Notes: generated by a model from the letters alone, not told the origin. A stretch of 64,000 bases of DNA from Ulota crispa (GCA_963920765.1 OY987250.1:8913409-8977408), one strand, 5' to 3'. Counted from the stretch's first letter, positions 22,139 through 35,655 are shown. A program made the numbers and translations.

Positions 22139-24332
22139 ATGGCCGCAGAGAAGATGGCTCCTACAGAACGGCACCGCTTTGAACAAGATGGTGAGCAAAT
22201 CACATACCAAATTTTCAATTCGTGTATGCCACTCACATTCTATGTCAGGTCCTTTGTACCACTCAGCATAGAAACATTTTCTAATGAGCAGCAGTTCTCC
22301 GCTGGCACATGCTTACTTCCAAAGCTCACCTTCTAGCTGTACTTCAGATTGAACTGATTTATTTTTGCGTGTGTAACTTGAGACAATGGCGGATTTTACT
22401 GTTTTATTCGTTGTATGGCATCCTATTCTAATGTGGATGAATATACAGTGCATGACACTTATAACCAACAACTCCCAATTGAAGTGGCTAGCCTAAGGCT
22501 TTGTAAAAAAGAAAAGTTATCAAAAATTCAAGTCCACCAAGATGAAGCTTAGGGTTTGTCCCGCTTGGTGGTGGAATTACTTTTGAGCTAATGAGTATAT
22601 ATGTTGTGCCTTAGTATTTCTTGTTTGGCCAATAGTTGTTGGTTATAAGTGTCATGCACGATAGGATGTTTTAGGAGCTTAGGGTTAAATGTTTCACTCT
22701 AAGAACAGACGATGTAGACGATGGAGACGATGATTCGATGCTGTGCACGATGAAAAGGCTGAAAGTCGGTGATGATCCGTTTCGCAGGAGACTTGATTTA
22801 CGAGTGGGATCAGCAACTGGAAGAGGTCAACGTGTATATACCATTGCCTGAAACCTTACCAACAAAGTTGTTGTACTGCACCATCAAGCCAACGCGCCTG
22901 GAGCTAGGCGTCAAAGGCAATCCTCCTTATCTTAATGTACGCGTGTACAGTATAAATTCTTTTCCACTCTGTTGAGTTCCCTCACATCAGAACACCGTAA
23001 TCTTTGATATGATGGAGGGACATTTTCAGTCGTCTTACCGTCCTGATACATGACATTCTTGATTTTCTGTACAACTTTGGTTATTAATTTTTAGATTGCT
23101 AAGCAAGCTCACGCTGACGTTTGAAGGAACGAAGTGAGGACCTAATCTGGTGAAATTGCTATACCGTAAGGTACTTGTCAAGAATCCCTTCACAATCCTT
23201 ATATAAATAGTAAAACTAAACAAAATGATGAAGTAATATTGACAATGTTTGATCATTTTCTTTTATTCTCTAGTTTTCACCGGAGTACCGCTTGTCAATC
23301 GATGTTAGAGACGGCAAGAGTTGAGCTTATATGAGCTGAGCATCTTGTGTGGCTTATCTGCAGCATGAGCTAGCAGGTCTAGTGAAAACGGATTGTTCTT
23401 TTTGGACAGTTGGTGAGACTTCTTACTTTCTACGGATCCAACTCTGAAATTATGTATATGAGTAGAGTTTTTTTTTTTTGATACATTTTAAAAATGTTGT
23501 TCAGACTGTAAGGACTCTCCACAAGCGAAGTGATCACCATTTCTTGAGGCTGTTGGTACTTACGTCATCTTGTGTTGTGCAGAGGACCACGTAATGCACG
23601 TGACACTTCAGAAGCGGGAGAAAGGTCAGCCTTGGGATTCAGCCATAGCTGGGCATGCGCCCCTGGATCCGCTTAAGTCCGAGCAAGAGAAGCAGCGCCT
23701 GATGCTGGAGAGATTTCAAGAAGAGGTAAGTTTCACTGCGGAGGCTAAGGTAGCAACACCCATAACCATCATTGTACCCATAACCATCACCTCCAAAATC
23801 TTGGAAAATCTGTGGAAGTGAATAGATGTAATTACAAGGATGTACAACATGTGAATATGAAACCTTAGTGTTGGTATTAGGTGCAATTGCAGTTGGCTCT
23901 TTAAAAATTCACAACTTATTCTCACAGTATCCAAATAATACATTTGAAAGTGCAAACTCATCAATTGTATCTTGCTAATAGGATCCTATAATTTGCTAGA
24001 TGTTTATTAATAATCATCATGTTCAAAACCCTTAATTTAATGGTTATGGGTGCTGCTACCTTACGCAGACTTCTAACATTTTGTTTCGTTTCTGTCTCAC
24101 ACGGGGTGTCCGTGAAGTTGAATCTGTTGGAGAACACAATGCTAGACATTTTTCTATTCTATCGATAAAGATGTGTTTCACCCTTATTTCGATGAACGTG
24201 CACATGCTAGATGATGACTGGCTTATGTTCTTGCCTGTCTGCATGCAGCACCCTGGCTTCGACTTTTCCAACGCAGAATTCAATGGAAACGTACCAGATC
24301 CAAGCACATTTTTAGGTGGTATGCCACGTTAA
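22139..24332 (+). CDS. NUDCD2-like CS-domain (NudC family) protein
   Basis: Five exons fit with consistent phase: 22139-22190, 22788-22936, 23364-23412, 23583-23725 and 24249-24332, giving 158 residues. The product matches the small plant NudC-domain protein related to human NUDCD2. It has a CS (p23-like) fold with FEQDGDLIYEWDQQLEEVNV at the start of the domain, GVKGNPPYLN, VKTDCSFWTV, VMHVTLQKREKGQPW, and a C-terminal NPDPSTFLGGM-type tail (here VPDPSTFLGGMP). Family members act as co-chaperones with Hsp90 and in microtubule/dynein-related folding. Localisation is expected to be cytosolic, with no signal peptide. The length is normal. A MITE sits in intron 4. The ATG has a CT-rich leader just upstream (22030-22138). 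Exon 3 is only 49 bases but phases perfectly. Confidence 0.92.
23746..24063. mobile_element. MITE in NUDCD2 intron 4 (copy 1)
   Basis: The ends TAAGGTAGCAACACCCATAA and its complement TTATGGGTGCTGCTACCTTA are inverted, about 318 bp apart. A second copy with the same ends lies at 39899-40213. It starts 21 bases after the donor of exon 4. Confidence 0.75.
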
Positions 24333-25982
24333 CAATGTTCAAAACCTACATTGGCCTTCTCTGTTCACTTCATGTTATAATGCAGGATGGCTGTTGACAG
24401 CATGCCTATTGTATTTATAGGCTTCCTTGATACACCTTTTTCTTGCAAAACTAAGTGTGAACATAGTAGAGTACATATTCTGTATCCTTACATGTTAGTA
24501 TATCTCAAGTTCGTCATGATGAAATTCATTGCATTATAGAGAGCTGTGTAGTCCTAGATCTTAGTTTCTGAAGAGTCATACTGACAGAGTAAACTCACAT
24601 GGAAAGGCTTCAGTATCTTATATACTTGTTCTATGACTCAGTTAGATCGATCATACTACTGTCACTATGAAATTCAAGTATCGTTGAATAAAATCTTTCT
24701 CCAGCACTGGTAACCAGGTACCGAAGGCGGACTGAAATAATATGACGTTCACATTCACTTTGTTGATTGAGATTGAACCAAAGCATTCGTTTGTTCCATT
24801 GGTGCTGTACAGATGTTTGGCTACGCAGGCCAGCTTGAAAAAATCTCAAAAAAATCTCAAAGCTGCTTGAATCACGCCATGATCTCGCCACGCATTTGGT
24901 CGGAGTGGCTAGATAATGACTAGATTGCATGGGTAGGAAAGACTTATCTGCTGTGTGATCTTCTATGCTTGGTCGATGTTATTCCTGATTTTGAGTGTGG
25001 GTTCTAAACATAAGAAGAATATAAGGCAAGTACAATTAACAGGACACTAAGGTTTGTTGACTTGTTGACCTGATCGCAATGCTTTAACAGCGTTTTTCAT
25101 TTAAATTGAGAATTCTTGACGTGTTACAAGTAGGTAGTGTCAGTTTGGTACGTGTGCCCTAGCTCTAAACGTCAGAGTAATGTGACCAGTTTGGTCACGG
25201 TTATTGTCATAGCTCCTCCCATTTTAGACACCTAATTTTCACTTGTGTATAAATCTTCATCTCTCACTAATACTACAACAACGGTGACATGTAACAACAT
25301 CATACACTCCAAAATTGGCTGCATGGTAGGAAGGAGAGCACTTTTAGGGTTAAAATTATAGGAGAATTAAGAATGCTTCATTATACAATAATAAACACAA
25401 AACAAAAGCTTGTGTTACCATTGTAATTACAAATTTTAAGAAAATATCAAATGTAAATCAATTTTAAGAATTTGGCATTGTAACATTAGTTTTATTTTTA
25501 TTAAAAAAACACTAGTTTTTAAATTTGATTTGTACGTATTGCACTATAAATTAATGTATCAATCTATTGATTTAGGCTCTCATTACTTCTAAAAAGTGTT
25601 GCAAGAGAATTCAAACACCACAAAGAGATTTTTTTTTCAAATATCATAAATTTCATGTTGTTGTTTGTCCACAATGAGCTAAAGTGTATATTTAATTGTG
25701 CATTAGACCTCTGTTAGGATTTGGAGAATTTGGACTCAACTAGCTTCCATTTTTTGGTTACAATTTGAACATGTGACTTCAATGGCTTGCTCAATCTCCT
25801 CATCATTTCAATTACAACCAACTATAAATGTGGCTAATTCTATATAAGTTAGTCAACTTTTGAAATTTTTCAACATATCAAATTTATATTTCATAAAATT
25901 CATTCAAAATACAAAATATAACATAAAGTAACATATCCATAGGATAGGTTTTTCAATAGCAATCCAATGATAACAAATTTAA
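24333..25982. other. no gene seen
   Basis: The 3' flank of the NUDCD2-like gene, then AT-rich intergenic sequence with no recognised feature. Confidence 0.5.
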
Positions 25983-26327
25983 GAGCATCTCTTGCCATTT
26001 ATCAAAAGAAGCCCTTGGAAATTAAGTTTGGAGGGGACGAGAGCAACAAGTAGCGCAACATGGTGTGAAATTCCCTTGCAACTCGGCGTGAAGTCCTTAC
26101 AAGAAGCAAAGTCACAGAGCCCTCTTGCCCTAAGTTCCTCGCTTTTGCTTCTTTTGGGCCTTTAGGGGCTGTGAAGGTGGCTTGTAGAAAGCTGAAATTT
26201 GACATAAAAGTGGTTAAGCTTGAAAGGTCTCGCTCACACACATTGACGAGTAGTTGGAGACTTGAAGTGTAGAAGCCATTACGGGTTGAATGCAAAGAAC
26301 TCATTTGATGTGTGACAGGAGATGCTC
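25983..26327. mobile_element. Tourist/Harbinger-type MITE, 345 bp
   Basis: The TIRs GAGCATCTC...GAGATGCTC are flanked by the 3-bp target duplication TAA (25980-25982 and 26328-26330), typical of PIF/Harbinger. It shares its TIR with the element at 57871-58205. Confidence 0.75.
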
Positions 26328-26894
26328 TAACATGCTAAAACTTTAATATTCAGCCCTTGTAACTCTTCAATAGGATCTAACTATTTTTACTCACGGAGCT
26401 ATGTTGATCTTGTGGTCCACCTACCCAACTAACCTCATCCACATCCTACTTGAACAACACTCTTGCCAACTCACATCCGACCAATCAGAAGGTTTCTTTA
26501 GGTTAAATTCCCCTCATATTTTGGCAACTTGTATTTTCACAATTTTTTTAATACTTCCTCCACTTGGCCACTTAAAGTAAACCAATTATCATTACAAATA
26601 AACACCAATTCTCCCTCGGATACTGAAACCCAGGATTGCACACGTGTCGCGTCCATTTCAGCCAATGAGAGAATTTTCACAAGTCAAGGCCTTTTGATCA
26701 CCACAAGTGTAATGATCCATCTGAACGAAGATTTATTAATAAAAAAATCTGGACATGTTCCAGAACTTCCGGTGCTGCCATTTGCCAAGCTCCCATTCAC
26801 CGCTGCTGGCGTCGGTCCTTTTCAGCTTCCCCCGTTCTTCCTTCACAAGAGGCATCACTCCAGCAGTTGTATAGTACTTGAGGCGCAGGTACAT

Positions 26895-27266
26895 TACAAT
26901 CTTTTGCTCGAATAAAATTGCTCCGATGTCGCAGAGATAGAATTTTAGGAGATTTTGGAGCAATCGTTTGATGCCGACAACATGAGTTGAAGGAACGGAA
27001 GAACGCCGTGGTGTGCAAGTTCATTTGCAGGCTCAATCGAACCTTCATTGGATTGTTCTTGGAGAAGTGAAGGTATGTTGAAGCTTTTGCTCGAATAAAT
27101 TGCTCCGATGTCTCAGAGATGGAGTTTTAGGAGATTTTGGAGCAATCGTTGATGCTGTAGCGGTGACGATAACATGAGTTGAAAGGAACTGAAGAACGCC
27201 ATGGTGTGCAAGTTCATTTGCAGGCTCAATCGAAACTTTATTGGATTGTTCTTGGAGAAGTGAAGG
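26895..27266. repeat. ~184-bp tandem duplication upstream of hydrolase gene
   Basis: Two adjacent copies from CTTTTGCTCGAATAAAATTG to TTCTTGGAGAAGTGAAGGTA (about 26899-27075 and 27082-27268). Each ends in a possible splice donor (GTGAAG|GTATG). It lies in the putative 5' untranslated or promoter region of the gene starting at 27928. Confidence 0.75.
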
Positions 27267-27854
27267 TATGATGGCGAGTTTTGTATTTCGCACTTAGCGG
27301 AGGAGAGTAAGCTTAGTAGCTAAATTTTTAGACTCAGTCCTTTTACTTGTTCTGGATTTTTATTTATCGCTGCCATTATAGGTTCTCTGTTCTTCTTGTC
27401 TCTTCAGTTGCTACTCTCAAAGCGGGCGCGGTATACTAAGTTTGAGGCGTGGAGATTAGTCTCGCGCGCGAGTAGACTGTTCGACAGTTGTGGAATTAAG
27501 TTTTGGAATAGTTGCTCATGCCGGATTGTTTATTGAATAACGACAACAGGAGCTGAGAGGATTGGATTGGAGTGCCGTGTTGTTTAAGATCTGTTCCGGA
27601 CGCGATCGAACCTTGCGGGAGTATAATTTTGAGTAGTTTTTGGATAATTGAAGGTCAGTTGGCGGATGTTGTATTTTCTACATTGTGAAGGAGAGAAATA
27701 GCTGCTTCCTAGCTTGAAGAGACTTTAGGCATGTCTCTTGTTCTGGCATTTTTTAAGCTTTGATTTGCTTCGGTGAAAACAATCGTGTCTATGAATCTGT
27801 AATGGCGACGGTATTTTTTGAACTGACGGTTGGTTTGGCTGGTCTTCTGTGAAC

Positions 27855-27884
27855 ATGTATCGCTGTCAGGAAGGCTGTGAATAA
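27855..27884 (+). other. short upstream ORF in hydrolase leader
   Basis: ATG at 27855 with stop TAA at 27882-27884 encodes nine residues (MYRCQEGCE) and ends 43 bases before the chosen start at 27928. If it lies in the mature leader it could reduce initiation at the main ATG. Confidence 0.4.
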
Positions 27885-27927
27885 ATTGTGTTCTAGCGAG
27901 AGAAGCGGGGGAAGCAAGTATTGCGGG

Positions 27928-30900
27928 ATGCAGAATACGAAATCAATGTCAGCACTTAGCTGTGGCAGGGGAGTTGTGTCGTGGAGCTACTTGAGCACGC
28001 GACCTGTTTCGCCTACACGTCTCTCTCTCAATCCTCGCTTCAGAACCTTTTCGCACACTTCTCAGGAGGCCGTACGGAGAGTGTACTTTCCACGGCATCA
28101 TTTCCAGCTCTCTTCTTTTGGAAGCTGCGACGTGAAAGCATTGTGTCGAGAGAGGCCCGTTGAATGGAAAAGGAAGTGGAGTTCCGTGAGGCCGTTTGCA
28201 ACTGCTAGAGAGACAGGGGAGAAGCCTTCTGTTGATAAGGAGCTGGAGTCTGTAGCAGGGGGGGATTTGAACCGCATTGACAAGCCAGAGATATGCACTG
28301 CTGATGAATTGCATTATGTTGCTGTTCCTAAATCGGATTGGCGTCTTGCTCTGTGGCGCTACCTCCCTTCAAAATCTGTAAGAATTGATTTTTCGTCAGT
28401 GCAATCCTCAGAAACATTTGAATACTGGTATTTGTATGTTGAAGTGTCAAATTTTCCGTCTCGTTGTGGTTAGCGTCAAAAATTCAATTCATGGCGGGAG
28501 TTTTCTGAACGTGTAAGATTTGCCTCTTGATACAGGCGCCAAAGAGGAAACACCCTGTTTTAATGCTCTCTGGTATTGGCACAAATGCAATCGGGTTTGA
28601 CATAGGCTCCGGTGTAAGTTTCCTTCCGCTTCCTTCTGCATCGAACACAAATATCCAATTTCTAATGAGATTGCAAATTTTATTGTTTAACACACAGCTC
28701 TCTTTCAACAGAGATATAATATTTGCAGCGGAGTACCTGTTGGTGTGATTTGTTCTGTATTTGTTGGAGTAGTTTTTGGCAAGTTTTCTTTAGTGCAAGT
28801 TAATCGTAGCAAGATTGCGAGAGTCGAGTCTCCACCTGCTAACTGTTAAAATGGTGCTTATTGGTAGAGTTGGTGGTGTTACACCTGGTAATTGAATTTT
28901 CAGTGTCAGGGTTAAAATGTGCACATTAGGGTTTGGAACTTCTTATAGAATCTTTCAATCTGCATTTTAGCGATTTTTTTTCCTTGTCGAGTTGCATTTA
29001 GAGAGCATCGGATGTTTCAAATTACAATTCAGGCGAGGATTACCTGAAAGATCAGGTAGCGTCGGGGTAAAGAGCGCGACGTTCATTCTAAGTTCCCGTT
29101 TTCACGCTGATCCTCTGCAGGCATCGTTGGCTCGTCATCTGTCAGAAGCTGGATTTGACTCGTGGATTGTAGAGGTTCGGGGTGCGGGATTAAGCAAGCG
29201 AGAAGGAGAGCCAACGTCTAGTGAGCTTGGTGGGACCGATGGCGCTCTTAATGGAGCTGTTCAAGACGCATTTGTTCAAGCAACAATCAAGAATGTCACA
29301 AAAGCAACCGTGAACAATGATAATGGCGCTCCCAAACCCGATAAAACTGAAGCTGCCCTGGTGCCGCAATCGAAAGATTCACCAAAATCCGACAACTCCT
29401 CAACAGGAGAAGATACTTTAGCATCGCGGTTGGCAAATAGAATAGGACAGATATCACAGACTTTGAAAAGCTTGGTCAGCGAAGGGCAGTCGCGCATCTT
29501 GGTAGCCAAATTTATAGAGCAGGTGAAATCCATTTGCACTCAAAATATGATGTTCTTGATGTATTTTCAGAATGTTGTGACATTATTGTTATGTAAATTA
29601 CCTTCACGCAAAATGTCGAAAATGGCTTTAGCTCCATTCAAGCTCCTGTAATTTTTTAAAAACTGGCTGAATAATATGCAGGTCACTTCTTTACTGGAGG
29701 ATAAAGTGCTGAATGAGCGACTTGGGGACGTTCGGGAGAGGTTGACGGGTCTGTTGGAGGGACCACAGACGAGCTCTGTGGCATCCCAGGTTACGGAGTT
29801 CAGTAAACGAGTTGCCCTGGTATTGGAGGAAGGACAACGTTCTGTTTCTCCCAGTGTCACCAACTTGCAAGTAGGAGTACTATTCTGTAAACTCATATAT
29901 ATTCTGTTTGTATTGGATAAATAACATGGTGCAGACTGAGAGAAAAGCTTCTGTCTGGTAATGCCTAATATTCCTTAGAAGGATGTTGATTACTATCGGT
30001 TAGAGCCCTACACAGCGGGTGAGAAGCTGTTGGATCTTTGGCTTGTAATTTAACCTTGCACAAGAATTTAGAGACGTTTCAGTCTAAAAATTGGTAATTC
30101 AGATTATGTACAACTTTCAAAGCCGTGCATTGAAATACAAACTACCTACTGTTGAATGGTAAACTGAACAGCCTAATGTATGCAAGGTCGTTGTGGTGGC
30201 TTGTTATTCATAATAGCTTCCGTGAATAAAATTTCTTTCATTAGAGCTAGAAAAAGGACGTTTCATAGTTAAGTCTCACAGTGAGGTTATTCTCTAAATA
30301 AGAAACCTCACTGGTTAGTTGGTCGAACAAAAGTGCAGAATTTACCTTAGGCTTCTGAATCTTTCTTTTTCTCAAATTGATCTGCTATTTTTCTGGAATC
30401 TAACAAACACACGTGGGTTTACAGGAAAGATTAACCACGACAGTCAGCGATTTTCAGGAACTCCTTGAATTGTATGCAAAATATGATTGGGATTTTGATA
30501 CTTACCTTGAAGAAGATGTTCCTGCTGCTGTAAGTTCCAGCTACCCGTCATCGATTGTTCTCTGACTGGAGATTTTCATCAGTTCTCTACCAGGATATTT
30601 TACAAGACTGTTCTGTATTCTAGGTCATATGCTGAAGTTTGATAAGTGACACAAAGGAAAAGGCAACACGGACATTTATGAGTGATGTATCTTTGTAGCC
30701 TCGTAACTGTAATTTCCTGTACTTTATAAGATAAATAAGCGGTATATATCCTATCATACAGGTTCTTTGACATGCCATTGTTGGCAATCTAGTATTACAC
30801 AGTGCAAGGGATGCTTACAACGTGCAGACCTGTGCAATCTTACATGCAGATGGATTACGTCATTTCTCATACTGCAACTTGCGATGGAAAAGTCTTAGGT

Positions 30901-32590
30901 GTTGGTCATTCTATGGGCGGAATTCTCTTATATGCTATGCTGGCCATACGTGGTAGGTGCGACAAATTCTCTGGAAGGTCGAATGAAATCTGACTTGAAA
31001 ATTTAGCCCTGGTTTTTTATCTTGAATTCACCTACTCATGGACCTGTCTTATTTTGAAGGATCATGATTTTTGCAATTTATATTTGCGGTCATTTAATAT
31101 ACAGCAACAAATGGACTTGTAATATAGATCACATTGAATAGAGCGTGTGACTGGGTTTGTATCCTGACGTCATTTTTTTGATGCTTATGGTTGCAGAGGA
31201 GAGAGCTGGACTTGCAGGAGCTGTAGCATTGGCATCATCACTGGATTATGGAGTGTCTGATACCTCACTTAAGATGGTCCTTCCTCTTGTAAGTTTTCAG
31301 CACGAAGTCTTACTGAAATACTTGGTCCTGGATTTTGGGGATTGACGACCACCTAGCACATCTTCTGACCCTGAGCGTTCAGTCCTTTGACAGAAATTTA
31401 CCGCGTTGACTTATTATTTTGTGGTGAAGAATTAATGCCTAAGTGCTGTTTCAAATTGCAGGCAGATCCAGCGCAAATGTTGAATGTCCCTGTCGTACCT
31501 CTAGGAGCTTTGATGAACGCAATTCATCCACTTGCCTCGCGTCCTCCGTACGCTTTAGCGTACTTGGGCTACCAAGTCTCTGCGCGTCAAATGATGGAGC
31601 CAGATCTTTTCAGAAAGCTAATTTGTAGCAATTTCTGTACGTGCAACTGCTTCGTTATGCCCGCTTTACCTTTCACAGGCAGAAGTTTTCCAATGGCGGA
31701 TATCTAAGAACAGTGCGGCAGTCATAGTTTTCCTGTCAATTTCAGACTGCCCTCCGGAAATTAAGTTTAATGATGTGTGATTCAGGTACCGTTCCTGTGA
31801 AGTTACTATTGCAGTTAGCAACTGTCTTTAAGCCTGGAGGCTTGCAGAATCGAAATGGCACTATCAGCTATATGAGTCGCCTCAAGAGCTGCAAAGTTCC
31901 TGTTCTTGCTATTGCTGGTGACGAAGACCTTATCTGTCCGCCTATTGCAGTTACTGGTAAATACTTTGACTTGCAGTCACCGGAAATCTCGTCTTTGTTC
32001 AACATCGAGCATTAATGCAACAGTCTAGGTGTTACTTCTTTCTGTTCCGTGCTGGTAGTCAGCTAAGGTGTTGATGAAGAAATGTCCAAACCCTTGCAGG
32101 GGATCTGCCCAGTGAAGGATAGCAGAATTTCCCTTCGGAGAGGATGCTTGTAATATTGCCAACTTACGGTGTTTTTGTCTGGTTTCCGTTTCTCGCAGAA
32201 ACCTTGAAAGCTTTTCCAGAAGCCAATGTAACGTACAAACTGTTCGGTGGTGTAGACGAGCTACATTATGGCCACTATGATCTGCTTTGTTCTCGTACTG
32301 TATGTCCCTTTGCTCACCTGGTTCCATTTCAACTTGCCTTCAGATTCCTTTCATTTACTCATTGAAAACATTCTAATATAGAATTTGAGTGCTTTCTGGT
32401 CTGTTGTATGTGGAATTAATGCTCATTTTATACCTTGCTTTTGATGCATACATAACTGACACCTGTTGTCATTCAGATATCGAATAACATAATGTCCTTA
32501 TCTGTTTATCAGGCCAAGGAAGAAGTTTACCCGCCTATCCTAGAGTTCCTGATCAAGTGCGACAATGCTAAGGTTGACTCAGGTGCGTAG
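27928..32590 (+). CDS. alpha/beta hydrolase, UCP031088 family
   Basis: Eleven phased exons: 27928-28377, 28536-28613, 29121-29522, 29682-29870, 30425-30529, 30850-30952, 31197-31288, 31462-31636, 31786-31956, 32199-32299 and 32513-32590, giving 647 residues. The family is recognised from ICTADELHYVAVPKSDWRLA, LMLSGIGTNAIGFD, SWIVEVRGAGLSKREGEP and DWDFDTYLEEDVPAA. A nucleophile elbow GHSMGG places Ser at about residue 429. The acid is likely Asp 577 or 579 (AGDEDLICPP) and the base His 611 or 614 (HYGHYD). The basic, Ser/Arg-rich N-terminus (about 100 residues) resembles an organelle-targeting peptide, probably plastid. A Lys/Ser/Glu-rich linker (about residues 205-310) interrupts the fold after the first strands. 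The substrate is unknown. The start is the first in-frame ATG; a second lies 7 codons later. Confidence 0.92.
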
Positions 32591-34726
32591 GATTGAATCG
32601 CAGTTCAACTCAACAAACTCCTCAAATCCTTTACTATGTACAACAATGTGCAAGCAAGCATACGTCGCAGTGAAAAGGCTCGTTGGACATTAAGTTTGGT
32701 CATTTTTTAACAAGCGAAGACAGATATTTGAAGGCCTCACTTGTTTATCAAGTCGACGTCGTTAGTCACAAGGTTTTTTGAGAAATTTGTAGATATGTTG
32801 TAGTTTTGAATTGTCGATACCTTTTCTGAATTGGTTGAAGCATGATTTGCCTTTAATCTCTCTATAGAAATCATATTCGTGCAAAATCGAAACTAGAAAG
32901 TATTGTTTTCCTTTTCCTACTGGTTATCTTTACAAAGAATCTAAAAAAAATGCCATCTACAAGAAAAATGCAATACAAATCAATAAATATGACTGGCTGA
33001 ATTCGGCTGAAAGGTGATTGCAAGTTTTGAGGTTGAGTTGTCAATGCGAGTCATTGTGTGCCTTTTTTTTGGCCCCTTGAACGTAACGGAAAGGGCTACT
33101 AAGTATGCATATAAGGTGAGTACACTGATTATGCAAAACCCACCATCTAGATTGTTTCCTAATGTATAATTAGGGGTAGTCACACCTTCACCTCATTCTC
33201 GATCTTCAAACAATGGTGTGGTGGCACTCTCCTTGATTTGCAATATTGGTAGCAATAGTAGTGACGTTGGTTAATGGAATGTAGGCCCTTGTAGATGACT
33301 TGTTCGTTATGTGTTTCAAATCTTCTACAAACTTGTCATTATATTAGAAAATTTCCAAATTCAAAATTTATTGTATTTTATCATTACCAAAGTTGCTAGA
33401 GATTGATAAACATGATCCTTTTGCAAAATTGATACCATGTAAGCATTTATAACATTTATTTCCACAAGCTTTAAAATAAAAGAGTCAAGGATTGAATTGC
33501 AGTGCAACCTTTATGTTCCTTTTAGTTGCTTAAGTTTTTATTTTTTTAGGAATGAAAGTTATTAAGAACAAAGAACCCTGATCTTTCAACAAAACATCAC
33601 CCTTCTTTTACTTCTTTTTGCGGTGGCTAAAATATCTTCACACATGGGCAGCCAATTGCAAGTGATTCCGGGTTTTAAGCAAGCTTGGTAGGAGGAAATG
33701 AAACAAAGAATATTTTAGGCAAGTTTTTTTTGGAGAACTATTTATACTTTGTATTGTCAAATTTTGAAATTCGTTGTAATTTTACATATGTTACATTCCA
33801 AAGATATGTAGCATAAATAATCAGTAAATCATATATTTCTCTTCAACAGAAAGTATGCGTTACAATGTTTTTTGCATGTATTACTTGTGGATTTGATTAA
33901 ATAGTGGTGCTTGGTTAGCGCCAATCTTTGTAAGAGCAACAATTGGATAAGATCACAGCCCCACTCCCCTTTTGCTCAATAGCATGTTGTATGAGCTTGC
34001 ATAACCCTTGACTGGCCCTTGGGACTTGGAGCTACGGTACCAAATATGATCGCAACCAATATTTGGAAATCTAAATTAGCTAGAAATTAAGTGTTACAAC
34101 CATACATATTGAAGGGTTGTATGATGGTGGGTGCATAAAAGAATTTGAAGTCCTCAAAGTGGCTCAAATATGTCTGTACATACGGCCATACGTACAGTTG
34201 CAAAGGGCTTTCGTGACGTTCAGGGGTTAAGGTCAAGTGCTTGCATATGGTCAATGTTTTCTTTTTATCAATTCCCATTTTGACTCCTTAGTTAGAAAGG
34301 CATTTGACTAATGTACCAAAAACATGGGTGAGAAAGCACCTCCAAAGTTGCAATCCTTATAATTAGGGAAAGTAACACAAATGGAGGGTTTGTTTATGAT
34401 CAATGCTTGGATAAGGTCAACACTTTCTACAAGCCCAGCCCAAAGTGTTGACTCTAACCAAGCACCACTGTATTCCAAAACATTATTTATATAAAAGAAA
34501 CACAAAAATTTATTTCAAGCTATTCCATGTAATGTAACATAAAACTGTTTATCCAATCAAGTTTGAGACGTAAATCAAACAAGCAAATTTTAAAAAATAA
34601 GTTTTTACTAAATCAAAAATCCAAAAATCTTGTTATTTTTTCATGAATTCTATTATTCTTGAGACCAAATTGTATGCAATTCTACTAATGTTTTATAATA
34701 GTTTTCTTTTGGAATAAGGCTCCCAT
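32591..34726. other. no gene seen
   Basis: The 3' flank of the hydrolase gene and AT-rich intergenic sequence. A lone TTCAGGGGTTAAGG at about 34219-34232 resembles a TTAA-element end but I found no convincing partner. Confidence 0.45.
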
Positions 34727-34987
34727 AACAAAGAAAAGGAGGCCTCTAAAAGGCCTCCAAAGCCATGCACCGAGTTCTGTGGAAAAAAAAATTTAAATTA
34801 AAAAAAACGAAAGAAAGAACATTCGGTTATAAAAAGTCTGCTATCCGAGCTGGCAGACGGTCTGCCAGGACAGCAGGCTTTTTACAACCGAATGTTCTTT
34901 ATTTGGTATTTTTTATTTATTTATTTTTTCCACAGAACTCGGTGCATGGATTTGGAAGCCTTTTAGAGGCCTCCTTTTCTTTGTAAT
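34727..34987. mobile_element. 260-bp hairpin MITE
   Basis: A full-length inverted repeat. The left arm begins ACAAAGAAAAGGAGGCCTCT and the right arm ends in its complement. The centre is GGCAGACGGTCTGCC near 34855. The arms differ by small indels in the A/T runs. The small plus-strand frame through it is a by-product. Confidence 0.75.
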
Positions 34988-35226
34988 GAACAAGCTGCTT
35001 CTCCTTACATTTAACATCCAATTCATTGAACACCAGTACCTAACTAAGTTTTTGCACAATCCTTTGATTTTTTTCCATGACAATTTGATAACTTACATAT
35101 GAAAATTCCGTTTGGCAAATTACTACCAGTTTCATCAACAATTTGACTAGAGGCCATCTTCATGTTATGGCCTAATTGTTGGCCCGACTTAAAAAGCACA
35201 AAGTGATGGATCTATGAAATTGCTCA

Positions 35227-35655
35227 ACTTTTGGAATGGAGCCATCCGTTGGATCCCAAGTTAAGTAGGGTAGTCACGGCTTCTCAGAGAATGAAAAAGA
35301 GAATGGAGATTGAGAATTGGCTGGGTGAAAGTAGGAGCCAATAGGAGTTTGTTTTTTGTGAAGGTTCTCTAACACCCCATTTGTGTGTGATGGAGAATGG
35401 AGAATGGTCTACTTAAAGAAAGGCAACATGGCTAGCGATTGGACTTTTGGAATGGAGCCATCCATTGGATCCCAAGTTTTATACTAGGGGTAGTCACAAC
35501 TTCTTGGAGAATGAAAAGAGAATGGAGACTGAGAATCGGTTGAGTGAAAATATGAGCCAATACGAGCTTATTCTTTGTGAAGGTGCTGTGACACCCCATT
35601 TGTGTGTGATGGAGAATGGAGAATGGTTTACTTAGAGGAAGGCAACACGACCAAC
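35227..35655. repeat. ~213-bp tandem duplication
   Basis: Two head-to-tail copies from CTTTTGGAATGGAGCCATCC to GGCAACA(T/C)G (about 35227-35440 and 35441-35655), about 85-90% alike by eye. They carry GGAGAATGGAGAATGG motifs. Confidence 0.75.

Noticed and set aside
32025..32327. Minus-strand frame opposite hydrolase exon 10
   Set aside because: It is a shadow of the coding exon and its flanking introns.
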